Positions 16,852-25,258 of a DNA stretch of 38,601 nt are shown here, one piece after another. The notes beneath the pieces were generated by a model. It was not told where the DNA came from. It did not search any database and saw only the letters and a list, made by a program, of their open reading frames with translations. Both the position numbers and the translations under genes were made by a program. The stretch comes from Mailhella sp. (GTDB lineage: Bacteria > Desulfobacterota > Desulfovibrionia > Desulfovibrionales > Desulfovibrionaceae): contig JAFQTU010000076.1 of NCBI GenBank assembly GCA_017408905.1, positions 1-38,601 on the forward strand, read 5' to 3'. Each line of letters begins with the position of its first letter. The stretch's first letter is position 1.

Positions 16852-18498
16852 ATGGTCATCACTGACTTCCTTGAAAAAAACGCCCGCCTTGCCGGCGATG
16901 AAGTGGCCCTTGTGGAGATCAATCCCTCCGAGGAACGCGACAACGCCGTGACGTGGCGCGACTTCAGCCTTATCGAGAACACCCGCCCCGATCTCCCGTA
17001 CCGCCGCGAGCTCACCTGGGCCCAGTTCGACACCAAGGCCAACCGCTTTGCCAACCTCCTGCTTTCGCGCGGCATCAAGCGCGGAACCAAGGTGGGCATA
17101 CTCCTGATGAACTGCCTTGAATGGCTCCCCATCTATTTCGGCATCCTCAAGGCGGGCTGCCTTGCCGTGCCGCTGAACTTCCGCTACTCCTCGGAAGAAA
17201 TAGCCTACTGCCTCGACCTTGCGGACGTGGACGTGCTGGTCTTCGGCCCTGAATTCACGGGCCGCATCGAGCCCCTGCTCGACGAGTCCGGCCGCCTTGG
17301 CCGCGTGCGCACCCTGTTCTACGTGGGCTCGGACGTGCCTGCCTTTGCCGAATCCTACCGCGAGCTGGTGAACTACTGCGCCCAGAGCGCCCCGCCCGTG
17401 GTGCTGGAAGAAGACGACCACGCCGCCATCTATTTCTCCTCCGGCACGACCGGCTTCCCCAAGGCCATTCTGCACGCCCACCGCGCGCTGGCCAATTCCT
17501 GCCTTACCGAAGCCGCCCACCACGGCCAGAAGCACGACGACGTGTTCCTCTGCATCCCGCCGCTCTACCACACCGGCGCCAAGATGCACTGGTTCGGTTC
17601 GCTGGTCTCCTGCTCCAAGGCCGTGCTCCTGCGCGGCGTGAAGCCCGAATGGATCCTGCGCGCCGTGACCGAGGAAAAGTGCACCATCGTGTGGCTGCTC
17701 GTGCCGTGGGCGCAGGACCTGCTGGACGCCGTGGACGCAGGCCGCATCGACCTTTCCCACTACTATCTCGACCAGTGGCGCCTCATGCACATCGGCGCAC
17801 AGCCCGTGCCGCCCAGCCTCATCCGCCGCTGGCTCGGCTACTTCCCCAACCATAAGTACGACACGAACTACGGCCTTTCCGAATCCATCGGCCCCGGCTG
17901 CGTACACCTCGGCATGGAGAACCTGCACAAGGTGGGCGCCATCGGCAAGGCCGGCCACCTGTGGGAGACCCGCATCGTGGACGAAAACGGCAGGGACGTT
18001 TCCGGCGAGGACGTGGGCGAACTCATCGTGCGCGGCCCGGGCGTCATGCTCCGCTACTACAAGAACGAGGAGGCCACCGCCGAGAGCATCAGGGACGGCT
18101 GGCTCTACACCGGCGACATGGCCCGCGTGGACGAGGACGGCTTCATCTACCTTGTTGACCGCAAGAAGGACGTGGTCATCTCCGGCGGCGAAAACATCTA
18201 CCCCGTGCAGATAGAAAACTTCATGCGCTCCCACGACGCCATCAAGGACGTGGCCGTCATCGGCATGCCCGAACCGCGCCTCGGCGAAATAGCCGTGGCC
18301 ATCGTGGAGCTGAAGGAAGGCTTCACCTGCACCGAAGAGGCCCTGCACGAATTCTGCGAGGCCCTGCCCCGCTACAAGCGCCCGCGCCGCATCATCTTCG
18401 ATGCCATCCCTCGCAACCCCACGGGCAAGATAGAAAAGCCCGCCCTGCGCCGGAAGTACTGCGCCGGACGCCTCGTGGAAGGTCAGATTACCGGCTAG
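16852..18498 (+). CDS. AMP-forming acyl/aryl-CoA ligase
   Basis: 548 residues of the adenylate-forming enzyme superfamily, which activates a carboxylic acid with ATP and joins it to CoA. Core motifs are YFSSGTTGFPKA (194-205), NYGLSES, DGWLYTGDMARVDEDGF, DRKKDVVISGGENIYP and the C-terminal catalytic lysine in PTGKIEKPAL (K526). I chose ATG 16852, which has GGAG upstream; the longer frame adds a Pro/Arg-rich stretch foreign to the family. It lies 113 bases before iorA. Indolepyruvate oxidoreductase produces arylacetyl-CoA, so this ligase may interconvert aryl acetates and their CoA esters for the same pathway. The substrate is inferred from context. Confidence 0.9.
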   Translation: MVITDFLEKNARLAGDEVALVEINPSEERDNAVTWRDFSLIENTRPDLPYRRELTWAQFDTKANRFANLLLSRGIKRGTKVGILLMNCLEWLPIYFGILKAGCLAVPLNFRYSSEEIAYCLDLADVDVLVFGPEFTGRIEPLLDESGRLGRVRTLFYVGSDVPAFAESYRELVNYCAQSAPPVVLEEDDHAAIYFSSGTTGFPKAILHAHRALANSCLTEAAHHGQKHDDVFLCIPPLYHTGAKMHWFGSLVSCSKAVLLRGVKPEWILRAVTEEKCTIVWLLVPWAQDLLDAVDAGRIDLSHYYLDQWRLMHIGAQPVPPSLIRRWLGYFPNHKYDTNYGLSESIGPGCVHLGMENLHKVGAIGKAGHLWETRIVDENGRDVSGEDVGELIVRGPGVMLRYYKNEEATAESIRDGWLYTGDMARVDEDGFIYLVDRKKDVVISGGENIYPVQIENFMRSHDAIKDVAVIGMPEPRLGEIAVAIVELKEGFTCTEEALHEFCEALPRYKRPRRIIFDAIPRNPTGKIEKPALRRKYCAGRLVEGQITG

Positions 18499-18546
18499 GG
18501 CCGACGCCCAAGGCCCGGACGCCCCGGCCCGGAGCGCAAGGCTCTT

Positions 18547-18560
18547 TTAGACAAATCTAA
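18547..18560. promoter_or_regulatory. Palindrome upstream of iorA
   Basis: TTAGA-CAAA-TCTAA is a perfect 5-4-5 palindrome 51 bases before the iorA ATG, in an AT-richer island between ligase and iorA. The same half-sites recur at 37507-37520 and, with one mismatch, at 21121-21134 beyond iorB. It could be an operator. Confidence 0.4.
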
Positions 18561-18611
18561 CTTCTTCCGCCACACCAGAATATCCTCAGCTCCCCATAAA
18601 AGGACTGCACC

Positions 18612-20354
18612 ATGAAACGACTCATGCTTGGCAACGAAGCCGTGGCTCGCGGCCTGTACGAGGCCGGATGCTCCTTCGTTTCGAGCTATCCCGGCACTCC
18701 CAGCACCGAGATAACCGAATACGCCGCCACCTATGGCGACATCTACGCCGAATGGGCCCCCAACGAAAAGGTCGCCGCCGAATCCGCCTTCGGCGCGTCC
18801 CTTGCCGGGCGGCGCTCCTTCTGCGGCATGAAGCACGTGGGCCTCAACGTGGCCGCCGACCCGCTCTTCACCCTTACCTACACGGGCGTGAACGGCGGCA
18901 TGGTCATCGGCGTGGCCGACGACCCGGGCATGCACAGCTCGCAGAACGAGCAGGATTCCCGCCACTACGCCAAGGCCTCCAAAGCCCCCATGCTCGAACC
19001 TGCCGATTCCGCCGAAGCCCTTGCCTTCACCAAGGCCGCCTTCGAGCTTTCCGAAAAGTTCGATACCCCCGTGCTCCTCAAGATGTGCACCCGCGTGGCC
19101 CACTCCCAGAGCCTTGTGGAAGAAGGCCCGCGTGCCGACTTCGCCCCCCTTCCCTATAAGAAGGACATAGCCAAGTACGTTATGATGCCCGGCAATGCCC
19201 GCCGCCGCCACCCCGTTGTGGAACAGCGCATGGCCGATCTTGCCGAATACGCCGAAACCTCGCCCCTCAACCGCTGGGAACGCGGCACGGAAGGCAGGCT
19301 CGGCGTCATCACCTCCAGCACCTGCTACCAGTACGTGCGCGAAGTGTGCGGCGAGGATGTGAGCGTGCTCAAGCTCGGCATGGTCTGGCCCCTGCCCGAA
19401 AAGATGCTGCGCGAATTCTGCGCCTCCTGCGAGCGCGTCGTCGTGGTGGAAGAGCTCGACCCCTTCATCGAGGAGCATTGCGGCTCCCTCGGCCTCAAGG
19501 TGGAAGGCAAGAACCTCTTCCCCCTGCTGGGCGAGATCTCGCAGAACATGGTGGCCGAAGCCCTTGGCGGCACGCCGCACAGCGGCCCCGCCGTGGACGC
19601 CCAGATACCCCCGCGCCCGCCCGTGATGTGCGCCGGCTGCCCGCACCGCGGCCTTTTCTTCACGCTGGCCAAGCTCAAGCTCACGGTCATCGGCGATATC
19701 GGCTGCTACACCCTCGGCGCTGTGGCCCCGCTCAACGCCGTGGACTCCGTGCTCTGCATGGGCGCTTCCGTTTCCGGCATACACGGCTTCAACAAGGCCA
19801 GCGGCAATGAGCTCGCCGGGAAGACCGTGGCCGTCATCGGCGATTCCACCTTCATGCACTCCGGCATCACCGGCCTTGTGAACATCGCCTACAACGGTTC
19901 GGCCAGCACCGTCATCATCGTGGACAATTCCATCACCGGCATGACGGGCCACCAGCAGAACCCCACCACCGGCAAGACCCTGAAGGGCGACCCGGCCTCC
20001 AAGATAGACCTCGAAGCCCTGTGCCGCGCCGTGGGCATCGGCCGCGTGCGCGTGGTCGACCCGAACGACCTCAAGGCCACAGAGGCCGCCGTGAAGGAAG
20101 AGCTGGCCGCCGACGAACCTTCCGTCATCATCGCGCGCCGCCCCTGCGCCCTGCTCAAGTACGTGAAGCACGCCGCCCCGCTCTGCGTGGACCGCGAAGC
20201 CTGCAAGTCCTGCAAGGCCTGCATGCGCATCGGCTGCCCGGCCATCAGCATGGTGGAAGGCAAGGCCATCATCGACGCCACGCTCTGCACCGGCTGCGGC
20301 GTGTGCGCCCAGCTCTGCAAATTCGGCGCTCTCAACGGGGAGGACAAGCAATGA
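18612..20354 (+). CDS. iorA: Indolepyruvate ferredoxin oxidoreductase, alpha subunit
   Basis: 580 residues, the usual IorA length. With IorB it oxidises indolepyruvate and other aryl pyruvates to arylacetyl-CoA, CO2 and reduced ferredoxin; the reverse reaction can make aryl pyruvates. The N-terminal pyrimidine-binding domain begins GNEAVARGLYEAG and SSYPGTPSTEI. The TPP domain carries CAGCPHRGLF, GDIGCYTLG and GDSTFMHSGITGL. The last 55 residues hold two [4Fe-4S] motifs (CKSCKACMRIGC and CTGCGVCAQLC). AAAGGAC precedes the ATG. Its stop overlaps the iorB start (ATGA). Confidence 0.96.
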   Translation: MKRLMLGNEAVARGLYEAGCSFVSSYPGTPSTEITEYAATYGDIYAEWAPNEKVAAESAFGASLAGRRSFCGMKHVGLNVAADPLFTLTYTGVNGGMVIGVADDPGMHSSQNEQDSRHYAKASKAPMLEPADSAEALAFTKAAFELSEKFDTPVLLKMCTRVAHSQSLVEEGPRADFAPLPYKKDIAKYVMMPGNARRRHPVVEQRMADLAEYAETSPLNRWERGTEGRLGVITSSTCYQYVREVCGEDVSVLKLGMVWPLPEKMLREFCASCERVVVVEELDPFIEEHCGSLGLKVEGKNLFPLLGEISQNMVAEALGGTPHSGPAVDAQIPPRPPVMCAGCPHRGLFFTLAKLKLTVIGDIGCYTLGAVAPLNAVDSVLCMGASVSGIHGFNKASGNELAGKTVAVIGDSTFMHSGITGLVNIAYNGSASTVIIVDNSITGMTGHQQNPTTGKTLKGDPASKIDLEALCRAVGIGRVRVVDPNDLKATEAAVKEELAADEPSVIIARRPCALLKYVKHAAPLCVDREACKSCKACMRIGCPAISMVEGKAIIDATLCTGCGVCAQLCKFGALNGEDKQ

Positions 20355-20923
20355 AAACCCAGAACATCATGATAGTCGGTGTGGGCGGCCAGGGTTCTCT
20401 GCTGGCCAGCAAGCTCCTCGGGCGTCTCCTGCTTTCGCGCGGCTACGACGTGAAGGTCTCCGAAGTACACGGCATGAGCCAGCGCGGCGGTTCCGTGGTC
20501 ACCTATGTGCGCTTCGGCAAGCGCGTGTGCTCCCCCATCATCGACAAGGGCGAGGCCGATTTCATCGTGTCCTTCGAACTGCTCGAGGCCGCCCGCTGGA
20601 CCAGCTACCTGAAGCCCGAAGGCACGGTGGTGGTGAACACCCAGCAGATCAACCCCATGCCCGTGGTCATCGGCGCTATGGAATACCCCGGCCAGCTCGT
20701 GGACAAGATGCAGGCCCTCGGCGTGAAGGTGGACGCCTTCGACGCCCTCTCCGTAGCCAACGAGGCCGGTTCTTCCCGCGCGGTGAACATCGCGCTCATG
20801 GGCCGCCTTTCCAAGTACTTCGACTTCTCGCAGGAAGAATGGATGCAGGCCATCGAGGCCAGCGTTCCCGCCAAGGCGCTGGAACTGAACAAGAAGGCCT
20901 TCCTGCTCGGCGCAGAAGCGTAG
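20351..20923 (+). CDS. iorB: Indolepyruvate ferredoxin oxidoreductase, beta subunit
   Basis: 190 residues, the standard IorB size and the gamma-type domain of 2-oxoacid:ferredoxin oxidoreductases. GVGGQGSLLASKLLG near the start is the conserved glycine-rich motif; EVHGMSQRGGSVVTYVRFG is diagnostic for the family. It pairs with IorA for binding and catalysis. The ATG overlaps the iorA stop by four bases, giving coupled translation and equal subunit amounts. The spacer that follows is rich in direct repeats and has a possible terminator at 21145-21167. Confidence 0.95.
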   Translation: MKTQNIMIVGVGGQGSLLASKLLGRLLLSRGYDVKVSEVHGMSQRGGSVVTYVRFGKRVCSPIIDKGEADFIVSFELLEAARWTSYLKPEGTVVVNTQQINPMPVVIGAMEYPGQLVDKMQALGVKVDAFDALSVANEAGSSRAVNIALMGRLSKYFDFSQEEWMQAIEASVPAKALELNKKAFLLGAEA

Positions 20924-21144
20924 AGCGAAGCCGCCCGGCCCAAGGGGCGTGAAGCCGCCCGGCCGCTGGGTGGAACGGAACGAATCTGCCTAGCGCGGGG
21001 CGTAATGGAACGAAATCCGCCTAGCGCGGAGGTGTGAAACCTCCCGGCTCAGTCGGCGTAACGGAACGAAACCTGCCCCGCCGCTGGGCACAACGGCACG
21101 CCCCGCCCGGCCTCGGCAAGTAAGACGCATCTAACTCATATCAG
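20924..21144. repeat. Direct-repeat spacer after iorB
   Basis: No gene is visible. Two copies of a 14-base unit (GAAGCCGCCCGGCC) lie at 20927-20940 and 20951-20964. A GGAACGAA-plus-GCC unit occurs at 20977, 21007 and 21063, the first two followed by the same TAGCGCGG block. CCGCTGGG is repeated at 20963 and 21081. A hairpin GGAGGT/ACCTCC (21028-21044, loop GTGAA) sits inside. TAAGA-CGCA-TCTAA at 21121-21134 resembles the palindrome before iorA. Confidence 0.55.
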
Positions 21145-21167
21145 GGGGAGCTTCCGGGCTCCCCTTT
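21145..21167 (+). terminator. Possible terminator of the iorAB transcript
   Basis: GGGGAGC (21145-21151) pairs with GCTCCCC (21158-21164), followed by only three T residues. It lies 220 bases past iorB and is the first terminator-like structure after it. Confidence 0.5.
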
Positions 21168-21249
21168 CGCATGGCGGCGCAGTCCAGCGCGCACGCTGCC
21201 CGCTTTCCCGCCGCAGGGCAGGCGGCCTTCCCGCGCCCCGCTCTGCCCC

Positions 21250-21278
21250 TTGACAGCGCCCCGCCCTCGGGATAAACA
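21250..21278 (+). promoter_or_regulatory. Promoter of tRNA-Arg
   Basis: TTGACA (21250-21255) matches the -35 consensus exactly. A 17-base spacer leads to TAAACA (21273-21278). The expected start is about 4-6 bases before the tRNA. Confidence 0.7.
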
Positions 21279-21288
21279 ATCCCCTTGT

Positions 21289-21365
<77 letters not shown>

Positions 21366-21379
21366 CCATATTTTTTCAG

Positions 21380-21421
21380 AAAGCCCCGCACGTGCGTACG
21401 TACCTGCGGGGCTTTGTTTTT
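21380..21421 (+). terminator. Terminator of tRNA-Arg
   Basis: AAAGCCCCGCA (21380-21390) pairs with TGCGGGGCTTT (21405-21415) and is followed by GTTTTT. The 11-bp stem begins 15 bases after the tRNA. Confidence 0.88.
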
Positions 21422-21500
21422 AACGCCTTTAGGCGCGAGTGAGTAACAAGCCCTTACAGGGCTGAGCAAACCACCCGTTTTACGGGTGGTTCTGACTTTG
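21422..21500. repeat. Hairpin cluster D beyond tRNA-Arg
   Basis: Three perfect hairpins in tandem: CGCC/GGCG (21424-21435, loop TTTA), AGCCC/GGGCT (21449-21463, loop TTACA) and AACCACCCG/CGGGTGGTT (21469-21491, loop TTTTA). On the minus strand all three loops are adenine-rich (TAAA, TGTAA, TAAAA). Stems differ completely but the layout resembles arrays A and B. Confidence 0.55.
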
Positions 21501-21555
21501 CCCCCTTTTTTTGAGGGAAAGCCTCCTATCCACTCCTTTTGGGGAGAAAGTTCGA

Positions 21556-21632
21556 AAATAAAAAAGCCCCCGACAGGAGAGAAAGTCAGGGGCGGGGAGG
21601 GACAGAGCGGCACAGGGAGAGTGCCGCTCTGT
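21556..21632 (-). terminator. Terminator region of the dms-type operon
   Basis: Just past the dmsC stop a 12-bp stem (ACAGAGCGGCAC, 21602-21613, with its complement at 21621-21632) is followed on the minus strand by a second hairpin at 21566-21593 (GCCCC/GGGGC plus GAC/GTC with one mismatch) and a T-rich tract. The second is a conventional intrinsic terminator; the first, with no T run, may protect the 3' end. Confidence 0.75.
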
Positions 21633-21642
21633 GCATGTTGTT

Positions 21643-22437
21643 TTAGTAGGGCATACCGAGGTTCACGGCTGTGTGTACCACGCCGCCGAAGACGATGATG
21701 CGGGTCAGCGCAACGCCGCCGAGCACGAGGAGGAGGCAGGGCATGGCGGCTTCAGCTCCAGCGCGGAGCGAGACGATAAAGGCCAGAGTCGTGAGGCCCA
21801 GTCCTGCCCAGAACATCCACGACTGCATCCACAGCGCGGCGGAAGCCTGCATCACCGTGCCGCCGGAAGTCCACAGGCAGGGCACGATGAGGAGCACAGC
21901 CACGAGAGACGCAGAGGACACGCGGAAGGCCGTGCTGAAATCGTGCGAGCCGTTCACCTGACCGGCGGAAGAGCCGAGAGCGAGGGCCGTGAGCATGAAA
22001 ATCAGCATGGGTACGCCGTTGCTCACGGCGGGCATGGCGGCGGGGGCGTAGGTCATGCCCTGGGCCACAATACCGGCCAGACCGCACAGGGCGGCCAGCA
22101 CGGCAAGACAGCGGCTTTCGCGCAGGGCGTTCACCAGCGCCAGAACAGTGAACAGGCCGAAGATGAGGCCTTCGCGGCTCAACCACGAAACGGAGAGGTT
22201 GCCAAGGGCTTCCATGGCGCGCAGAGGCTGGGCAAGGTGGAACATGGACGCTCCAAGGCCGAAGGCGGCCAGCAGGAAGGCGGCGAACCAGTCCTTACTG
22301 CGCCATGCCGAGATATCCTCGCATTCCTTGGCAGTGGAACCTGCACAGCTCAGGCTCTTGAAGGCCGCGAACAGGGCAAGGCCCACGGCGAACTGCGTAA
22401 GCACCGTGAAGATGACGAGCGGGAATTCGTAGTTCAT
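21643..22437 (-). CDS. DmsC-type membrane anchor subunit
   Basis: 264 residues with about eight hydrophobic segments. DmsC-family subunits anchor the catalytic and iron-sulfur subunits to the membrane and oxidise menaquinol. EFPLVIFTVLTQFAVGLALF at the N-terminus and FHLAQPLRAMEALGNLSVSWLSREGL are DmsC signatures; the histidine in the latter corresponds to the quinol-site region of DmsC. It ends the operon, one base after dmsB. The partner subunits fix the complex type, but the electron acceptor is uncertain. Confidence 0.9.
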   Translation of the reverse strand: MNYEFPLVIFTVLTQFAVGLALFAAFKSLSCAGSTAKECEDISAWRSKDWFAAFLLAAFGLGASMFHLAQPLRAMEALGNLSVSWLSREGLIFGLFTVLALVNALRESRCLAVLAALCGLAGIVAQGMTYAPAAMPAVSNGVPMLIFMLTALALGSSAGQVNGSHDFSTAFRVSSASLVAVLLIVPCLWTSGGTVMQASAALWMQSWMFWAGLGLTTLAFIVSLRAGAEAAMPCLLLVLGGVALTRIIVFGGVVHTAVNLGMPY

Positions 22438-22438
22438 G

Positions 22439-22996
22439 TTACCCCCTGACCTGACGAGGCATTTTAGGCAGAATGAAGCGGGTGGAAGGATTCAGACGCT
22501 TCATGACAGGATAGCCGGCCGGATACTGTACGGCGTTGGTCTCTTCGAACTCGTTGAGGTCGATGAGCTGGAGCGCGCCGGTCACACAGCCCTGCACGCA
22601 GGCGGGCAGAAGCCCGGCTTCGATGCGTTCCACGCACATACTGCACTTTTCGGCGTGCTTCTCTTCCTTATTGAAGCGGGGAGCTCCGTAGGGACAGGAG
22701 CGCACGCAGTTGGTACAGCCGATGCACTTGTCCTGATGGTGTACCACGATGCCGTCGTCGCGTTTTTCATAGGCGGCCACGGGGCAGGCGCGCAGGCAGG
22801 CCGGATCGTCGCAGTGATTGCAGGAAAGGGAGAGGAAGGCCCGTTCCCTGTGCGGGTAGATGCTCTCGGCCAGCGGGTAGACCTGACGCCATACCATGCC
22901 GGGGTCGAGCTGATTGAAGTTCTTGCAGGCCATCGCACAGCCGCGGCAGCCTATGCACTTGTCCATATCCAGAAGAAAGGCATATCGCTTGCTCAT
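22439..22996 (-). CDS. DmsB-type four-cluster ferredoxin subunit
   Basis: 185 residues with four cysteine groups. The first is CIGCRGCAMAC (C14, C17, C20, C24); then CNHCDDPACLRAC, CIGCTNCVRSCPYGAPRF, and CSMC with a later CVQGC. These bind four [4Fe-4S] clusters that carry electrons from the membrane subunit to the molybdenum site. The TGALQLIDLNEF ending resembles DmsB and related proteins. GGAGGTGA before the ATG is a strong ribosome site. It lies 12 bases after dmsA on the minus strand. Confidence 0.93.
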   Translation of the reverse strand: MSKRYAFLLDMDKCIGCRGCAMACKNFNQLDPGMVWRQVYPLAESIYPHRERAFLSLSCNHCDDPACLRACPVAAYEKRDDGIVVHHQDKCIGCTNCVRSCPYGAPRFNKEEKHAEKCSMCVERIEAGLLPACVQGCVTGALQLIDLNEFEETNAVQYPAGYPVMKRLNPSTRFILPKMPRQVRG

Positions 22997-23008
22997 AGGT
23001 CACCTCCG

Positions 23009-25258
23009 CTAGATGCGCTCGATATCGACGAACTGGTCATGGATGGCTACGCCGGGCGCGCCGGTCTTCATGGCGCCCATGTCGGCGGCACAGTCGTCCA
23101 CCACGTTCTGCACGTTGAAGTCCAGCTTGCGGAACCACGCTTCGTACATGACGAGGCAGTCCTTCTGCACGTTCTTCGTGAGCTTGGCACGGACTTTTAC
23201 TTCACCGATGGAACTGAACACGCGTACCATATCGAGCTCGCCTATGCCCTTGGCCTTGGCCGCATCGGGATGGATGAACACGTAGGGTTCGGGGTAGAAG
23301 GCTTCCATCCAGTCAAGGTTCACGAACTGCGAGTGCAGGGCGTACTGTACGTGCGGGGTGAGCAGTCGGAAGGGAGCCGTGGCCTTGCGCACTTCTACGT
23401 ATTCGGGCAGAGCCTTGAAGCCGTTCTTGGCGCAGAGGTCGGATTTGAATTCGTACTTGCCGGAAGGCGTGCGGAACTTCTTTTCGTTCCACGAGGCCGA
23501 AGAGGCCAGCTTCGCCTTGGCGGGGCCGTTGCGCAGATCTTCCCAGCTTTCGATGCCGAAGAGACCGTAGATGCCCTTGTTGAATTCCTTCACCATCCAT
23601 TCCTTGCCGTCCACTTCCTGAGCGAAGGTGCAGGAGCCGGGTTCTTTGCGGTTCATGGCGCGGGAAAGGGCGGCGGCAATCTCGATATTGCTCTTGGCCT
23701 CGTGCATGGGCTTGATGGCCTGTTCGTTGAGCGACAGCCAGTAATGCCAATAGGATACGTTGACATTCCATTCTTCGAACAGGGTGGTAGCGGGGAGCAC
23801 GATGTCGGAATGCTTCACGGTTTCGGTGAAGAACTGCTCAACCGAGACCACCATCTCCAGCTTCTTGAAGGCACGTTCCAGCTTATTGCGGTCGAAGTCC
23901 TGTGCGAAGGGGTTCTTACAGGAGATCCAGAGCATCTTGAGCTCGGGATCCCTGGCGTCCAGAATTTCCTGCGCGGTCTTGTTGATGTTCACAGCGCGGT
24001 CGCTGTATTTGGCACTGCCGCCGCCTGCGAAGTCGAATTCTCCCTTGGGGCCGCTGGCGCCTGCGAAGCCCACGGAACCTTCGGGCTGTTTCTGCACCAT
24101 GGCATGATAGTTGAAGCCCCACGTGGCAAGGTGGCCGTAGCGTGCGCCGCCGCCTTCTACGCCGATGTTGCCGCTCATGGCCACGAAGGCGTCGATGGAG
24201 CGCACCATGGCGCCGCCGTTGGTGTGACGCTGCATACCGTAGCCTATCCACACGGTAGCAGGCTTGGCCGCGGCGAACTCTTCGGTGACTTCACGGATCT
24301 CGGAGGCCGGGATGCCGGAGACCTCGGAGGCCCATTCCACGGTGACGTTCTTGCGCAGGTAGTCGGCGAATTCTTCGAAGCCCACGGCGTGGTTTTCGAC
24401 GAAATCCTTGTCCACGAGGCCCATGTCCAGCAGATGACGGGCCATGCCGAGGGCGAGCGCGCCGTCCGCACCGGTACGCACCTGCCAGAACACATCGGCT
24501 TTGGCGGCGGTCTGGGTGAAGATGGGGTCGATGACCAGCACCTTCGCGCCGCGGCGCTTGGCTTCGTACAGGTACTTCATGCTGTGCATGGAGCACCACG
24601 CAGGGTTGGCGCCCCACACGATGATATACTTGGACTTCACCATGTCTTCAGGGTCGTTGCACCACATGTCGCCAAGGTCGTAGTTCTGCGCGTCTATACC
24701 GGCGGGCCAGCAGGGCGTGCCTACGAAGCGGGTGGTGTAGCCCAGCGAGCTCATCATACCTTCCACGCCGTAGTTCACAATGCCGAACTGGCCGGAATAC
24801 TTGGTGAGGCCGAGGCCCAGCAGGGAGCCGTCGCGCTTTTTGATGTCGAGGATCTTGTCCGCGATGATGTCCATGGCTTCGTCCCAGCTCAGGCGGCGCC
24901 ACTTGCCGGAACCGCGGCCGCCTTCCTGGATCATGGGATACTTGATGCGGTCGGGGCTGTAGATGCGGCGGGGGTAGGCGTAGCCCTTCACACAGAGAGA
25001 GCCCTTGGTGTAGGTGGATTCAGGCGCGCCTTCCACGAACTGGAGCACACCGTCCTTCACATAGGACTTGATACTGCAGGTGTCGTAGCAGTTGCGCGGG
25101 CAGGCGTTGCGGAACACCTGATAGGCCGAGGCGTCGAAGGGTGCGGCCTGCGACTTGGCAGGAACGAGCAGGCTTCCCGGCAGTGCGCCAGCCGCACCAA
25201 GGGAAAGCAGGCCCTTCAGGAATCCTCGACGTCCGGAGTCATGGTCGAATCGTTTCAT
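23009..25258 (-). CDS. Tat-exported molybdopterin oxidoreductase, DmsA-like catalytic subunit
   Basis: 749 residues. A Tat signal (GRRGFLKG, residues 9-16) precedes a hydrophobic stretch and a likely cleavage after SQA. The [4Fe-4S] site is C53, C57, C61 and C89. The body shows SWDEAMDIIADKI, VWGANPAWCSMHS, WIGYGMQRHTNG and a C-terminal molybdopterin-binding domain (about 620-740). By motif position the metal ligand may be C183 (GTPCWPAG) instead of the serine of true DMSO reductases, which would fit thiosulfate, polysulfide or another substrate. This needs an alignment. It overlaps the chaperone gene by four bases. I avoid a firm substrate call. Confidence 0.9.
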   Translation of the reverse strand: MKRFDHDSGRRGFLKGLLSLGAAGALPGSLLVPAKSQAAPFDASAYQVFRNACPRNCYDTCSIKSYVKDGVLQFVEGAPESTYTKGSLCVKGYAYPRRIYSPDRIKYPMIQEGGRGSGKWRRLSWDEAMDIIADKILDIKKRDGSLLGLGLTKYSGQFGIVNYGVEGMMSSLGYTTRFVGTPCWPAGIDAQNYDLGDMWCNDPEDMVKSKYIIVWGANPAWCSMHSMKYLYEAKRRGAKVLVIDPIFTQTAAKADVFWQVRTGADGALALGMARHLLDMGLVDKDFVENHAVGFEEFADYLRKNVTVEWASEVSGIPASEIREVTEEFAAAKPATVWIGYGMQRHTNGGAMVRSIDAFVAMSGNIGVEGGGARYGHLATWGFNYHAMVQKQPEGSVGFAGASGPKGEFDFAGGGSAKYSDRAVNINKTAQEILDARDPELKMLWISCKNPFAQDFDRNKLERAFKKLEMVVSVEQFFTETVKHSDIVLPATTLFEEWNVNVSYWHYWLSLNEQAIKPMHEAKSNIEIAAALSRAMNRKEPGSCTFAQEVDGKEWMVKEFNKGIYGLFGIESWEDLRNGPAKAKLASSASWNEKKFRTPSGKYEFKSDLCAKNGFKALPEYVEVRKATAPFRLLTPHVQYALHSQFVNLDWMEAFYPEPYVFIHPDAAKAKGIGELDMVRVFSSIGEVKVRAKLTKNVQKDCLVMYEAWFRKLDFNVQNVVDDCAADMGAMKTGAPGVAIHDQFVDIERI

